Origin: Geodermatophilus telluris
Lineage (GTDB): Bacteria > Actinomycetota > Actinomycetes > Mycobacteriales > Geodermatophilaceae
Direction: 5' to 3'
NCBI RefSeq assembly: GCF_900102745.1
Contig: NZ_FMZF01000001.1
Location: 930,001-994,000 of the forward strand
Length of the DNA: 64,000 nt
The position numbers were made by a program, and so were the translations under genes. Of the stretch, positions 18,006 through 26,363 are shown piece by piece; position 1 is the first letter of the stretch, and the number at the start of each line of letters is the position of its first letter. The notes below the pieces were generated by a model, which saw nothing but the letters and a program-made list of their open reading frames with translations, ran no database searches and was not told where the DNA came from.

Positions 18006-19357
18006 CCGCGGGGCCGGCGAGCGCGCTCGCCCGGCGGCTGACCCGGGTCTCCGGCCGGCCGGTGGCCGTCGAGGACCTGACCCGGCTCACCGGCGGGGCC
18101 AACCGCGAGACGTGGGCGCTCACCGCGGTGGACGCCTCGGGGCGCCGGGGCCTGGTGCTGCGCGGCGGCGCCGGCACCGGGGGCGCGCCGCTGGCGGTGG
18201 AGGCCGAGGCGATCACCGCGGCCGCCCGCGCGGGCGTGCCGGTGCCCGAGCTGGTCGACGTCGGCAGCGGGGAGGACGGCCTGCCGGCGGAGCACCTGCT
18301 CATGGGCCGGGTGGACGGCGAGACGATCCCCCGCCGGCTGCTGCGGGACGAGGCGTTCGCGGCGGCGCGGGCGGGGCTGGCCCGCGAGCTCGGCGCGGTC
18401 CTCGCCCGGCTGCACGCCGCCCCGCTCGACGGGCTGACCGCGGTCCCCGCCGCCGGCGACCCCCTGGAGCGGCTGACGACGACCTTCCTCACCGGCGGGC
18501 CACCTCCGCCCGGGCTGGCGCTGGGCCTGCGCTGGTTGGCCGAGCACCGCCCGCCGGCACGCGGTCCGGTGCTGGTGCACGGCGACTTCCGGCTGGGCAA
18601 CCTGATGATCGGCCCGGACGGGCTGCGCGCCGTCCTGGACTGGGAGCTGGTGCACCGCGGCGACCCGCTGGAGGACCTCGGCTGGTGCTGCGCCAAGGTG
18701 TGGCGCTTCGGCTCGCCGCTGCCCGCCGCGGGGGTCGGCACCCGCGAGGAGCTGCTCGACGGCTACGCCGCGGTCGCCGGGTGGCGGCCGACGGCGGCGG
18801 AGCTGCACTGGTGGGAGCTGTACGGCACCGTCCAGTGGGGCCTGATGACGCGGGCGATGACCGAGCGCCACCTCTCGGGCGCCGAGCCCTCGGTGGAGCT
18901 GGCCGCGATCGGGCGGCGCGCGGCCGAGCAGGAGTTCGACGTCCTGCTGGCGCTGGGTCTCGACCGCCCCGACGACGCGGCGCCCGAGGACCCGGCCGGC
19001 GACGACGAGCTGCTCTTCGGCCGGCCCACCGCGGCCGAGCTGGCCGCCGCGGTCGGCGACTTCCTGGCCGGCGAGGTGCGGGCGGCCACCGGTGGCCGGA
19101 CGTCGTTCCACGCCCAGGTGGCGGCCAACGTCGTCGCCACGGTGCACCGCGAGCTGCTGCTCGGCGACGGCGCCCGGGCGCGGCGGCGGGCCCGGCTGGC
19201 CGGCCTGGGCGTGGCCGACGACGCGGAGCTGTCCGCGGCGATCACCGAGGGCACCCTCGACGACCGCTGGGAGGCGGTCGTCGACGCCGTCCGCGAGGGC
19301 GTGCGCGACCGGCTGCGGGTGGCCAACCCCCGCCACCTCGCCGTCCCCGACGCCTGA
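18002..19357 (+). CDS. APH-like phosphotransferase partner of acyl-CoA dehydrogenase
   Basis: This 451-residue protein has an aminoglycoside-phosphotransferase fold: LTGGANRETWAL near residue 30, the catalytic loop VHGDFRLGNLMI and the metal motif AVLDWELVHRGDPLEDLGW. A C-terminal alpha-helical extension of about 120 residues (from DDELLFGRPTAAEL) is found in the fatty-acid-linked subgroup. The GTG overlaps the FadE stop (GTGA). By analogy to ACAD10/11, it may phosphorylate a hydroxyacyl-CoA so that the dehydrogenase can eliminate phosphate. That is inference. Confidence 0.82.
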   Translation: MTAGPASALARRLTRVSGRPVAVEDLTRLTGGANRETWALTAVDASGRRGLVLRGGAGTGGAPLAVEAEAITAAARAGVPVPELVDVGSGEDGLPAEHLLMGRVDGETIPRRLLRDEAFAAARAGLARELGAVLARLHAAPLDGLTAVPAAGDPLERLTTTFLTGGPPPPGLALGLRWLAEHRPPARGPVLVHGDFRLGNLMIGPDGLRAVLDWELVHRGDPLEDLGWCCAKVWRFGSPLPAAGVGTREELLDGYAAVAGWRPTAAELHWWELYGTVQWGLMTRAMTERHLSGAEPSVELAAIGRRAAEQEFDVLLALGLDRPDDAAPEDPAGDDELLFGRPTAAELAAAVGDFLAGEVRAATGGRTSFHAQVAANVVATVHRELLLGDGARARRRARLAGLGVADDAELSAAITEGTLDDRWEAVVDAVREGVRDRLRVANPRHLAVPDA

Positions 19358-19381
19358 CCCGGGCCACTGCCGGGCGACCTG

Positions 19382-19507
19382 CTACCGGTCCTGGATCAGG
19401 AACCAGACGACCCACACGAGCGCGAACACGCCGAGGACGACGAGGAGCTCGTCCAGCGGTGGGAACGGATACGTGATCGGCGGTGGCTCGTCCGCGACGA
19501 CCAGCAC
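19382..19507 (-). CDS. Predicted 41-residue single-pass membrane peptide
   Basis: A GTG at 19507 follows a GGAGGA ribosome site at suitable spacing and opens a 41-codon frame. The product is a short polar, proline-rich N-terminus (ADEPPPITYPFPP), one strongly hydrophobic helix (LLVVLGVFALVWVVWFLI) and a short QDR tail. It is too short for automatic calling. It ends 24 bp from the convergent phosphotransferase stop. No family is recognised. Confidence 0.5.
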   Translation of the reverse strand: MLVVADEPPPITYPFPPLDELLVVLGVFALVWVVWFLIQDR

Positions 19508-19613
19508 CGTCGTCCTCCGATCGAGCCGCCTGCAGGTCCACCGTCTGGATCGACCAGGACCCCGGTGGTCCTGGAGGGCTGGTCGCCCGACGATCCGGCG
19601 CGTTGCCGGGAAT

Positions 19614-19743
19614 CCTCGCGCAGTGCGGGCGCTGCAGCGCCGGCACCGCGCGAGGAACGCCCGCACAGCCGGTCCCGACACTCCTGGGGCGTTCTCCGAC
19701 CTCCCGGAGTGCTGCAGGACCCCGGGAGACCGCGGAACGCCCC
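19614..19743. repeat. Two consecutive large imperfect stem-loops downstream of tldE
   Basis: The first spans 19614-19655, with 21-base arms folding around GCTGCAGC and only about two mismatches. The second spans 19686-19743, with 22-base arms starting GGGGCGTTC and a loop of 14 bases. They fill most of the non-coding gap after tldE (leftward). They may terminate or stabilise the tld transcript, or represent palindromic repeat elements. I see no gene in 19508-19761. Confidence 0.6.
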
Positions 19744-19761
19744 GGGAGCGGGCGCAGGCCG

Positions 19762-21150
19762 CTAGCTGGCCGGCGACACCGAGCTCATGTTGAAGTCCGG
19801 CACCCGCACCGGCGGCATCGCGGCGCGGGTGAACCAGTCGTTCCACTCCCGCGGCAGGGTCCGCTCGGTGCGGCCGGCCTGCGTGATGCGGCCCAGGAGG
19901 TCCACCGGCGACTCGTTCCACCGGAAGTTGTTCACCGCGCCGGTCACCTCCCCGCCCTCGACGAGGAAGACGCCGTCGCGGGTCAGGCCGGTGAGCAGCA
20001 GCGTCTGCGGGTCGACCTCGCGGATGTACCAGAGGGTGGTCAGCAGCAGGCCGCGGTCGGTGGCCGCGACCATCTCGTCCTGGGTGGCGGTGCCGTCCGG
20101 CGACTCCAGGACGAGGTTGTCGACGGCGGCCACGGCCGGTGCGGTGGTCCGCAGCGCCCACGCCCGCGGCCGCACCAGGTTGGTGAGCACGCCGTCGCGG
20201 ATCCAGTCCACGGCGGGGGTGGCCATGCCGTTGTCGAACACCGACGCCGCGCCCGAGGAGCTGCCGACCACCTGGAAGGTCGCGGTCTCCAGGCCCGGCT
20301 CGGCCGGGTCGCTGCGCAGCGTCAGCGGCAGCTGCGCCAGCCGGTCGCCGATGCGGTTGCCGCCCCCGGTGCGCGCGAAGACGTTGCGGCCCTCGTCGGC
20401 GTCGCGCGCCTCCATCGTCCAGTACGCGTAGAGCATCAGGTCGCTCACGGCCGACGGCGGCAGCAGCGTCTCGTACCGGCCCGCGGGCAGCTCGACGCGG
20501 CGCTGCGACCAGCCGAGCTTGCGCTCGACGTCGGCGGCGAGGTCGGGCACCGAGACGTCGCGGAAGTCGCGGGTGCCCACGCCGGACCACACCGAGCGGC
20601 TGAAGTCGGTGCTCTTGCCGTTGAGCTCCACCCGGCCGGAGGGCTGGTCGTGCCGCAGCCGCAGGCCGGTCGAGGTGCCGAGGTAGGTCGTGGTCAGCGA
20701 GTGCTCGGCGTAGCCGAACAGCAGGTCGCCGCGGCCGCGGGCGGCGCCGAAGGCCTCCCCCAGCGCCGGTGCGAACTCGGTGAACACCTCGATGGAGGTC
20801 TCGGCCGGGTCGGCGTCCCAGTCCCCCGCCCCCGGTGGCACCTCGCTCAGCAGCGGGACGGCGTCCTCGGCCGGGCCGGCGTCGCGGGCGGCCTGCTCGC
20901 TGGCGGCCACTAGCGCGGCGACGTCCGGCGTGCCGGTGCGCGCGACCGTGCCGGCCGCCATCCCGGCGCCGCCGTCGACGAAGGAGACGACGACGACCTG
21001 CCGCGAGCGCATCGCGCCGTTCGTGGTCAGGCTGTTCGACGCCCACCGCAGGTTGGCCTCGGTGCTCTCCACGACGTAGGCCACGCAGCCGTCGGCGGTC
21101 GAGGCGGCCAGCACCTCCTCGACCAGCTGCTGCGCGGTCCGTGCGCTCAT
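19762..21150 (-). CDS. tldE: TldD/PmbA family protein, TldE-like subunit
   Basis: This 462-residue protein is the TldE (PmbA) type partner of TldD. It has the family beta-rich C-domain with GGGNRIGDRLAQLPLTL, PRAWALRTTAPAV, LTGLTRDGVFLVEGGEVTGAVNNFRWNESP and the end PDFNMSS. Like TldE it has no HExxxH site of its own. TldD and TldE form a heterodimeric metalloprotease that trims unfolded or modified peptides such as microcin B17. The ATG overlaps the tldD stop (ATGA). Confidence 0.88.
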   Translation of the reverse strand: MSARTAQQLVEEVLAASTADGCVAYVVESTEANLRWASNSLTTNGAMRSRQVVVVSFVDGGAGMAAGTVARTGTPDVAALVAASEQAARDAGPAEDAVPLLSEVPPGAGDWDADPAETSIEVFTEFAPALGEAFGAARGRGDLLFGYAEHSLTTTYLGTSTGLRLRHDQPSGRVELNGKSTDFSRSVWSGVGTRDFRDVSVPDLAADVERKLGWSQRRVELPAGRYETLLPPSAVSDLMLYAYWTMEARDADEGRNVFARTGGGNRIGDRLAQLPLTLRSDPAEPGLETATFQVVGSSSGAASVFDNGMATPAVDWIRDGVLTNLVRPRAWALRTTAPAVAAVDNLVLESPDGTATQDEMVAATDRGLLLTTLWYIREVDPQTLLLTGLTRDGVFLVEGGEVTGAVNNFRWNESPVDLLGRITQAGRTERTLPREWNDWFTRAAMPPVRVPDFNMSSVSPAS

Positions 21151-22658
21151 CGCCCGCCCTCCTGCACCGTGTTGAGGATGGACACGCCCTCGAAGAGCGC
21201 GGCCGGGCAGCCGTGGCTGACCGGCGCGACCTGGCCGGGCTGGGCCTTGCCGCAGTTGAACGCCCCGCCCAGGCGGTAGGTGGACGGCCCGCCGACGGCG
21301 CGCATCGAGCCCCAGAAGTCCGTCGTCGTCGCCTGGTAGGCCACGTCGCGCAGCTGCCCGGCGAGCTCCCCGCCCTCGATGCGGTAGAAGCGCTGGCCGG
21401 TGAACTGGAAGTTGTAGCGCTGCATGTCGATCGACCAGCTCTTGTCGCCGACGACGTAGATGCCGCGCCCCACGCCGCCGATCAGGCCGGCGAGGTCGGG
21501 GCCGTCCGCCGCCGGCTGCAGCGACACGTTGGCCATCCGCTGCACCGGCACGTGGTGCGGCGAGTCGGCGAACGCGCAGCCGTTGGAGCGGGTCATGCCG
21601 CCGAGCCGGGCGGTGTTGCGGTCGACCTGGTAGCCGACCAGCACGCCGTCGCGCACGATGTCCCAACGCTGCGCCTCGACGCCCTCGTCGTCCCAGCCGA
21701 TCGTGGACAGGCCGTGCTCGACCGTGCGGTCGCCGGTCACCTGCATCAGCGGCGAGCCGTACCGGAGGCTGCCCAGCTTGTCGACGGTGGCGAACGACGT
21801 CCCGGCGTAGGCCGCCTCGTACCCGAGCGCGCGGTCGAGCTCGGTGGCGTGGCCGACGGACTCGTGGATGGTCAGCCAGAGGTTGGACGGGTCGACGACG
21901 AGGTCGTAGCGGCCCGGGTCGACCGACGGCGCCTTGGTCTTCTCGCGCAGCAGCTCGGGGATCTCGGCCAGCTCGCCGTCCCAGTCCCAGTGCCCGCCGG
22001 TGACGAACTCCCAGCCGCGGCCGACCGGCGGGGCGAGGGTGCGCATGCTCTCGAAGGCGCCGGTGGCGCGGTCGACGGTGAGCGCGTCGAACACCGGGTG
22101 GATGCGCACCCGCTGCTGGCGGGTGCGGGTGCCGGCGGTGTCGGCGTAGTACTTCTGCTCCTTGACGTGGGTGCAGCCCGACTGCACGTGCTCCACGCCG
22201 TCGGCGGCCAGCAGCCGCTCCGACCACTCGGTGAGCAGGCCGGTCTTCTCCGCGTCGGGCACCTCGAACGGGTCGACGTCGTAGGCCGACACCCAGCTGC
22301 CCTCGTGCGGCGGCTCCGGCGCGAGCTCCACCCGGTCGCTGGCGACCGCGGCCGACACCTGCGCCACGGCGACCGCCTGCTCGGCCAGCCGCACCGCCTC
22401 CGCGGCGGTGAGCACGACGCCGGCGGCGAAGCCCCAGGTGCCCTCGTGCACCACCCGGACGGCCAGGCCCAGGTCCTCACCGTCGGTGAGCGCCTCCAGG
22501 CGGGCGTCGCGCAGGCTGATCGACTGGGTGCGGATCCGCTCCACCCGCAGGTCGGCGTGCTCGCAGCCGAGGTCGACCGCGCGGGTCAGCGCCGCCTCGG
22601 TGAGCGCGGACAGGGGCAGGGCGAGGAAGGACTCGTCGACGTCCCGGGGTTGCGGCAC
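21147..22658 (-). CDS. tldD: TldD metalloprotease, catalytic subunit
   Basis: This 503-residue protein carries the zinc site HESVGH at residues 265-270, followed by the TldD block with RALGYEAAYAGTSF and SNGCAFADSPHHVPV. The C-terminal part binds the third zinc ligand and ends near SILNTVQEGGR. It is the active subunit of the TldD/E protease, which degrades unstructured peptides and in some bacteria matures peptide natural products. It precedes tldE with a four-base overlap. The window also encodes the mycofactocin peptide, but that uses MftE; any TldD link is speculation. Confidence 0.92.
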   Translation of the reverse strand: MPQPRDVDESFLALPLSALTEAALTRAVDLGCEHADLRVERIRTQSISLRDARLEALTDGEDLGLAVRVVHEGTWGFAAGVVLTAAEAVRLAEQAVAVAQVSAAVASDRVELAPEPPHEGSWVSAYDVDPFEVPDAEKTGLLTEWSERLLAADGVEHVQSGCTHVKEQKYYADTAGTRTRQQRVRIHPVFDALTVDRATGAFESMRTLAPPVGRGWEFVTGGHWDWDGELAEIPELLREKTKAPSVDPGRYDLVVDPSNLWLTIHESVGHATELDRALGYEAAYAGTSFATVDKLGSLRYGSPLMQVTGDRTVEHGLSTIGWDDEGVEAQRWDIVRDGVLVGYQVDRNTARLGGMTRSNGCAFADSPHHVPVQRMANVSLQPAADGPDLAGLIGGVGRGIYVVGDKSWSIDMQRYNFQFTGQRFYRIEGGELAGQLRDVAYQATTTDFWGSMRAVGGPSTYRLGGAFNCGKAQPGQVAPVSHGCPAALFEGVSILNTVQEGGR

Positions 22659-22739
22659 CGCCCCTGTCTACCAGTCACCCCGCCACCCCCTCCGGGCACT
22701 TCCGCGTAGGTGCGCGGGGGCCGTGCCAGCATTCGCGGC

Positions 22740-23135
22740 GTGCCCCCGACCGGCGTCCGCCGACGCGCCGACCTCGCCGCCGCGCTCCTGCTGCTCGCGG
22801 CGTCCACCGCGGTCGCCGTCCTGGCGCTGGCGACCGCGCGCGGCGTCGTCCCGGTGGGGGACGACGCGGTCGCGACCGAGTTCGTCAGCGGCTGGTGGTG
22901 GCTGGCCTTCCTCCTCGCGCCCGTGCCCGCGCTCGTCGCCCGCCAGCGGCGCGCGGCGGCGCGGGCCCTGACGGTCGCGCTGGTCGGACCCCAGTTCGTC
23001 GCCGCCGCGGTGTGCGCGGCGCGGTACCGCTCGTCGGGCTGGGGCGACGGCCTGGAGGCGTTCGCCTTCCTGCACCCGCTGCTGCTCACCGCCGTCGCCA
23101 CGGCCCTGGCCGCCGCGCTGCGCCGGCGCGGCTAG
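22740..23135 (+). CDS. Hypothetical integral membrane protein
   Basis: This roughly 131-residue protein has four predicted membrane helices: LAAALLLLAASTAVAVLAL, WWWLAFLLAPVPALV, ALTVALVGPQFVAAAV and PLLLTAVATALAAAL. A GTG at 22740 is preferred; an in-frame GTG at 22710 is also possible. No family is recognised. It lies 81 bp from the divergent tldD start. Confidence 0.6.
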   Translation: MPPTGVRRRADLAAALLLLAASTAVAVLALATARGVVPVGDDAVATEFVSGWWWLAFLLAPVPALVARQRRAAARALTVALVGPQFVAAAVCAARYRSSGWGDGLEAFAFLHPLLLTAVATALAAALRRRG

Positions 23136-23164
23136 AGGGCGGACGGCGGGGTACCGGGACCGCC

Positions 23165-23974
23165 ATGACCGCCCCGGGCACCGCCGACGACGTCACCCTC
23201 ACCTTCGGCGGCAACGCGACGACGCTGCTGCGGCTGGGCGGGTTCACGCTGCTCACCGACCCGAACTTCGTCGGCCGGGGGGAGCGGGTCTACCTGGGCA
23301 AGGGGCTGTTCGCCAAGCGGCTGACCGACCCGGCGCTGCTGCCGGAGGACCTGCCCGACCTCGACGCCGTCCTGCTCTCCCACCTGCACGGCGACCACTG
23401 GGACCGGATCGCCTACGCCCGCATCGACGGGGCCACGCCGGTGGTCACCACGCCGGCCGCGGCCCGCGCGCTGTCCTCGCGCGGCTTCGCGGCGACGGCG
23501 GACCTGCGGCCCTGGCAGGTGCACGAGATCGGCCGCGGCGAGGAGACGCTGCGGATCACCTCGGTGCCCGGCGTGCACGGCCCCGGCCCGCTGGCGCGGG
23601 TGCTGCCGCCGGTGATGGGCAGCGTGCTGGAGCTGGTCCGCGGCGGCGAGGTGTCCTGGCGGGGCTACATCACGGGCGACACGCTGTTCCGGCCGTGGCT
23701 GGGCGAGGTGCTGCAGCGCTGCGGCCCGCTCGACGTCGTCGTCCCCCACCTGGGCGGGACCCGGGCGCTCGGCATCACGGTGACGATGGACGGCCGGCAG
23801 GGCGCCGACCTGGTGGAGCTGCTGAAGCCGCCGGTGACCGTGCCGGTGCACTTCGACGACTACGACCGGTTCGCCTCGCCGCTCGGCGACTTCGTGCGGG
23901 AGGTCGCCGAGCGGCGGGTGCCCGGGGAGCTGCGGACGGTCGCGCGCGGGGAGACGATCTCGCTGCGCCCGTGA
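23165..23974 (+). CDS. MBL-fold metallo-hydrolase
   Basis: This 269-residue protein has the metal-binding SHLHGDHWD motif (HxHxDH) near residue 77, a later histidine in PGVHGPG, the aspartate in ITGDTLF, and VPVHFDDYDRF. The arrangement resembles UlaG/NAPE-PLD-like hydrolases rather than beta-lactamases. The substrate is unknown. The ATG follows the hypothetical membrane gene by 29 bp and may share its transcript. It ends four bases before the convergent SRPBCC gene. Confidence 0.85.
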   Translation: MTAPGTADDVTLTFGGNATTLLRLGGFTLLTDPNFVGRGERVYLGKGLFAKRLTDPALLPEDLPDLDAVLLSHLHGDHWDRIAYARIDGATPVVTTPAAARALSSRGFAATADLRPWQVHEIGRGEETLRITSVPGVHGPGPLARVLPPVMGSVLELVRGGEVSWRGYITGDTLFRPWLGEVLQRCGPLDVVVPHLGGTRALGITVTMDGRQGADLVELLKPPVTVPVHFDDYDRFASPLGDFVREVAERRVPGELRTVARGETISLRP

Positions 23975-23978
23975 GCGC

Positions 23979-24458
23979 TCAGCGGGTGAGCAGCTCGTCG
24001 AGGCGCTCGTAGCCCTGCACGACGCCGACCTCCATGCCGCTGGCGAGCATCGCGTCGCGGTCGGCGAAGGAGTCGCACAGCGAGGTCGCGGTCAGCCGGG
24101 TGCGGCCGTCGCCGAGGTCGGTGAGCACCAGCTTCTCCAGGGCGACGCCGTCGGGCACGCCCTCGAAGGTGAACGTCTGCACGATCAGCTCGTCGGGCCG
24201 GACCTCGTGGAAGCAGCCGTGGAAGCCGTACTCGCCGTCCGCGTCCCGGTGCACGTAGCGGTAGGAGCCGCCGGTGCGGCAGTCGTAGTGGTCGATCCGC
24301 ATCTCCAGCCCGCGCGGGCCCAGCCACCGCACGAGCAGGTCCGGGTCGGTGTGCGCGCGGAACACCTTGGCGGGCGGGGCGTCGAACTCGCGGGTGATGC
24401 GGATCAGCGGGACCTCCGGGTCGGCGGCGATCTGCGTCTCGCGCGTGCTGGTGGTCAT
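23979..24458 (-). CDS. SRPBCC / AHSA1-type domain protein
   Basis: This 159-residue protein has the START-like AHSA1 fold: ITREFDAPPAKVFRAHTDPDLLVRWLGP, then YDCRTGGSYRYVH and a terminal helix with MLASGMEVGVVQGYERLDELL. Such proteins bind hydrophobic ligands. The ATG overlaps the stop of the ArsR-type regulator gene upstream (ATGA), a very common actinobacterial pair. The regulator-ligand-binder relation is typical but the ligand is unknown. Confidence 0.87.
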   Translation of the reverse strand: MTTSTRETQIAADPEVPLIRITREFDAPPAKVFRAHTDPDLLVRWLGPRGLEMRIDHYDCRTGGSYRYVHRDADGEYGFHGCFHEVRPDELIVQTFTFEGVPDGVALEKLVLTDLGDGRTRLTATSLCDSFADRDAMLASGMEVGVVQGYERLDELLTR

Positions 24459-24805
24459 GACGGGTTCCCTTCTCGTGGGGTGTCGTCCGGCAGGGACCGG
24501 AGGACGTCGTCGAGGCGGCGGTAGCGCTCCTCGGCCTGGCGGCGGTAGCGCTCGATCCACTTCGTCATCAGGTCGAACACCTCCGCCTCGAGGTGCACCG
24601 GGCGGCGCTGGGCCTCCCGGCTGCGGCTGACCAGGCCGGCGTCCTCGAGCACCCGCAGGTGCTTGGAGACGGCCTGCACGGTCACGTCGTAGGGGGCGGC
24701 GAGCTCGCCGACCGTGGCGTCGCCGACCGCGAGTCGGGCGACGATGTCGCGCCGGGTGGGGTCGGCCAGCGCCGCGAACACCCGGGAGAGCTCGTCCGCG
24801 GCCAT
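24455..24805 (-). CDS. ArsR-type winged-helix repressor
   Basis: The ATG at 24805 has an ideal AAGGAG ribosome site, so I prefer it over a TTG at 24823. The 116-residue product is a winged-helix protein with ALADPTRRDIVARLAVGDATVGELA, VSKHLRVLEDAGLVSRSREA and a C-terminal helix with ERYRRQAEERYRRLDDVL. It lacks the cysteine metal site of arsenic sensors and belongs to the SRPBCC-linked group. It probably represses itself and the following gene through the palindromes just upstream. Confidence 0.88.
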   Translation of the reverse strand: MAADELSRVFAALADPTRRDIVARLAVGDATVGELAAPYDVTVQAVSKHLRVLEDAGLVSRSREAQRRPVHLEAEVFDLMTKWIERYRRQAEERYRRLDDVLRSLPDDTPREGNPS

Positions 24806-24820
24806 CTCGCGCTCCTTGTT

Positions 24821-24880
24821 CAACCGTCTGGTTGAGGAAGAGGTTAGGACCGTGCGCCAGGCCTGTCAACCGTCCGGTTG
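24821..24880 (-). promoter_or_regulatory. Promoter with paired operators for the ArsR-SRPBCC operon
   Basis: Read on the minus strand, TTGACA (24864-24869) and TAACCT (24841-24846) are separated by exactly 17 bp, a near-consensus promoter. Two almost identical palindromes, CAACCGTCCGGTTG (24867-24880) and CAACCGTCTGGTTG (24821-24834), overlap the -35 and sit just downstream of the -10. Their centres are 46 bp apart. The adjacent ArsR protein is the likely ligand. This is the clearest operator arrangement in the window. Confidence 0.85.
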
Positions 24881-24915
24881 AGGAACGGCCGGCGCCCGTC
24901 CTACCGCACCGCAGC

Positions 24916-24977
24916 GCGTCCCACCCGACGTCCCACGGTCGGGTCGGACGCTCGACGATCAGGTCACCTGATCGTCG
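24916..24977. repeat. Two-module palindromic element, copy 1
   Basis: Module B (24916-24951, inverted 13-mers around CGTCCCACGG) is followed by module A (24953-24977, CGACGATCAGGT and its inverse around one base). Module A supplies the stop codon of the amidohydrolase gene at 24964-24966. The same modules occur at 36327-36388 in the opposite order. Confidence 0.85.
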
Positions 24978-26283
24978 CCGCGCCCACCCGGCCGGCGAGG
25001 CGGGCGGCGCGGTCGGCCACCTCGGCCCGCAGCGCGCCGGCGTCCACGCCGGTCACCGCGCCGTCGGCGACCACCCGCCGGCCACCCACCCACACGTCCC
25101 GCACCAGCCGCGACACCCCCGACCAGACCAGGTGGGTCAGCCAGTCGGCGTCGTCGCCCACCGGCTCGAAGCCGAGGTCGCGGGTGTCGACGTGCACCAG
25201 GTCGGCCCGCCGCCCCACCGTCACCTGCCCGAGGTCGGGCCGGCCGATCGCGTCGGCGGCCCCGCCGGTGGCCAGCCAGAACGCCTCGGCGGCCGTGAGC
25301 GCGGTGGCCGACGCCTCCCGCAGCCGGGCCAGCTGCGCGGCCAGCCGGACGTCGGCGAGCAGGTCCAGCCCGTCGTTGGACGCCGGCCCGTCGGTGCCCA
25401 GGCCCACCCGGATGCCGCGGTCGAGCATGTCGCGCACGCGCGCGAGGCCGCTGGCGAGCTTGGCGTTGCTGGCCGGGCAGTGGGCGACGGCGACGTCGTA
25501 CTCGGCCCACAGCTCCAGGTCGCCGTCGTCCATGTGCACGCAGTGCGCGGCCAGTACCCGCCCGCCGAGGACGTCGTGCGCGGCCAGCAGCGCCGGCACC
25601 GACAGCCCGTGCGCGGCCAGCAGGTCGGCGCCCTCCGTGGCGGTCTCGGCCACGTGCAGGTGCAGCAGCAGGCCGTGCTCGCGGCAGAGCTCCGCGGCCC
25701 GGCGCAGCAGGGGCAGCGGCACGGTGTAGGCCGCGTGCGGGCCCAGGCCGTACTCGACGCGGCCGTCGTCGGCGACCCCGGTGGCCAGCTCGACGGCGGC
25801 GGCCATCTGCTCCTCCAGCGGCGGCATCCCCGGCAGCGGCACCATCGGCGCGGGGACCACCACCCGGGCGCCGGTGGCGGTGACCGCCGCGGCGATCCGC
25901 TCCGGCGAGAAGTACATCTCCACACTGGTGGTGACCCCGCCGCGCAGCATCTCCGCGGACGCCGCGGTCATCGCCACCTCGACGTCGTCGGGGGTCAGCC
26001 GCGCCTCCCGCGGCCACATCACCTCGCGCAGCCACCGGTCCAGCGGCAGCCCCTCGCCCTGGCCGCGGAAGAGCACCATCGGCGCGTGCGAGTGGGTGTT
26101 CACCAGCCCCGGCACGAGCAGGCCGGGCAGCGCCACGACGTCGGCGTCGCCGGCGGGCGGGGCGTCCGCGGCCGGCCCGACCCAGCCGATCCGGCCGTCG
26201 TCGACGTCGACCACGGCGTCGGGGACGACGGTGCCCGCCCGGTCCCCCACGACCACGGCCCGGGCGGTCAGGCGCTGGCGCAT
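24964..26283 (-). CDS. Amidohydrolase family deaminase (MTA/SAH-deaminase-like)
   Basis: This 439-residue metal-dependent hydrolase has GLVNTHSHAPMVLFRG (HxH ligands near residue 65), HLHVAE, AAHCVHMD, and GTDGPASNDGLDLL with the metal aspartate. These match the adenosine/S-adenosylhomocysteine/guanine deaminase subgroup (MtaD, SsnA). It likely deaminates a purine or related heterocycle. The last codons and stop lie inside a palindromic repeat, so the C-terminal TIR may vary among strains. It is divergent from the DedA gene. Confidence 0.85.
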   Translation of the reverse strand: MRQRLTARAVVVGDRAGTVVPDAVVDVDDGRIGWVGPAADAPPAGDADVVALPGLLVPGLVNTHSHAPMVLFRGQGEGLPLDRWLREVMWPREARLTPDDVEVAMTAASAEMLRGGVTTSVEMYFSPERIAAAVTATGARVVVPAPMVPLPGMPPLEEQMAAAVELATGVADDGRVEYGLGPHAAYTVPLPLLRRAAELCREHGLLLHLHVAETATEGADLLAAHGLSVPALLAAHDVLGGRVLAAHCVHMDDGDLELWAEYDVAVAHCPASNAKLASGLARVRDMLDRGIRVGLGTDGPASNDGLDLLADVRLAAQLARLREASATALTAAEAFWLATGGAADAIGRPDLGQVTVGRRADLVHVDTRDLGFEPVGDDADWLTHLVWSGVSRLVRDVWVGGRRVVADGAVTGVDAGALRAEVADRAARLAGRVGAATIR

Positions 26284-26363
26284 GGCGGCACGCTAGCCCC
26301 AGCGGCCCCCCGCGTCCCGGCGACGTCCGGGCGGTCCGGAGGGGGCGCCTCTACCGTGGAGCC

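Noticed and set aside
21147-22658. TldD as a mycofactocin protease
   Set aside because: The TldD/E family can process peptide natural products, but MftE is present and is the known mycofactocin peptidase. Distance and order give no support.
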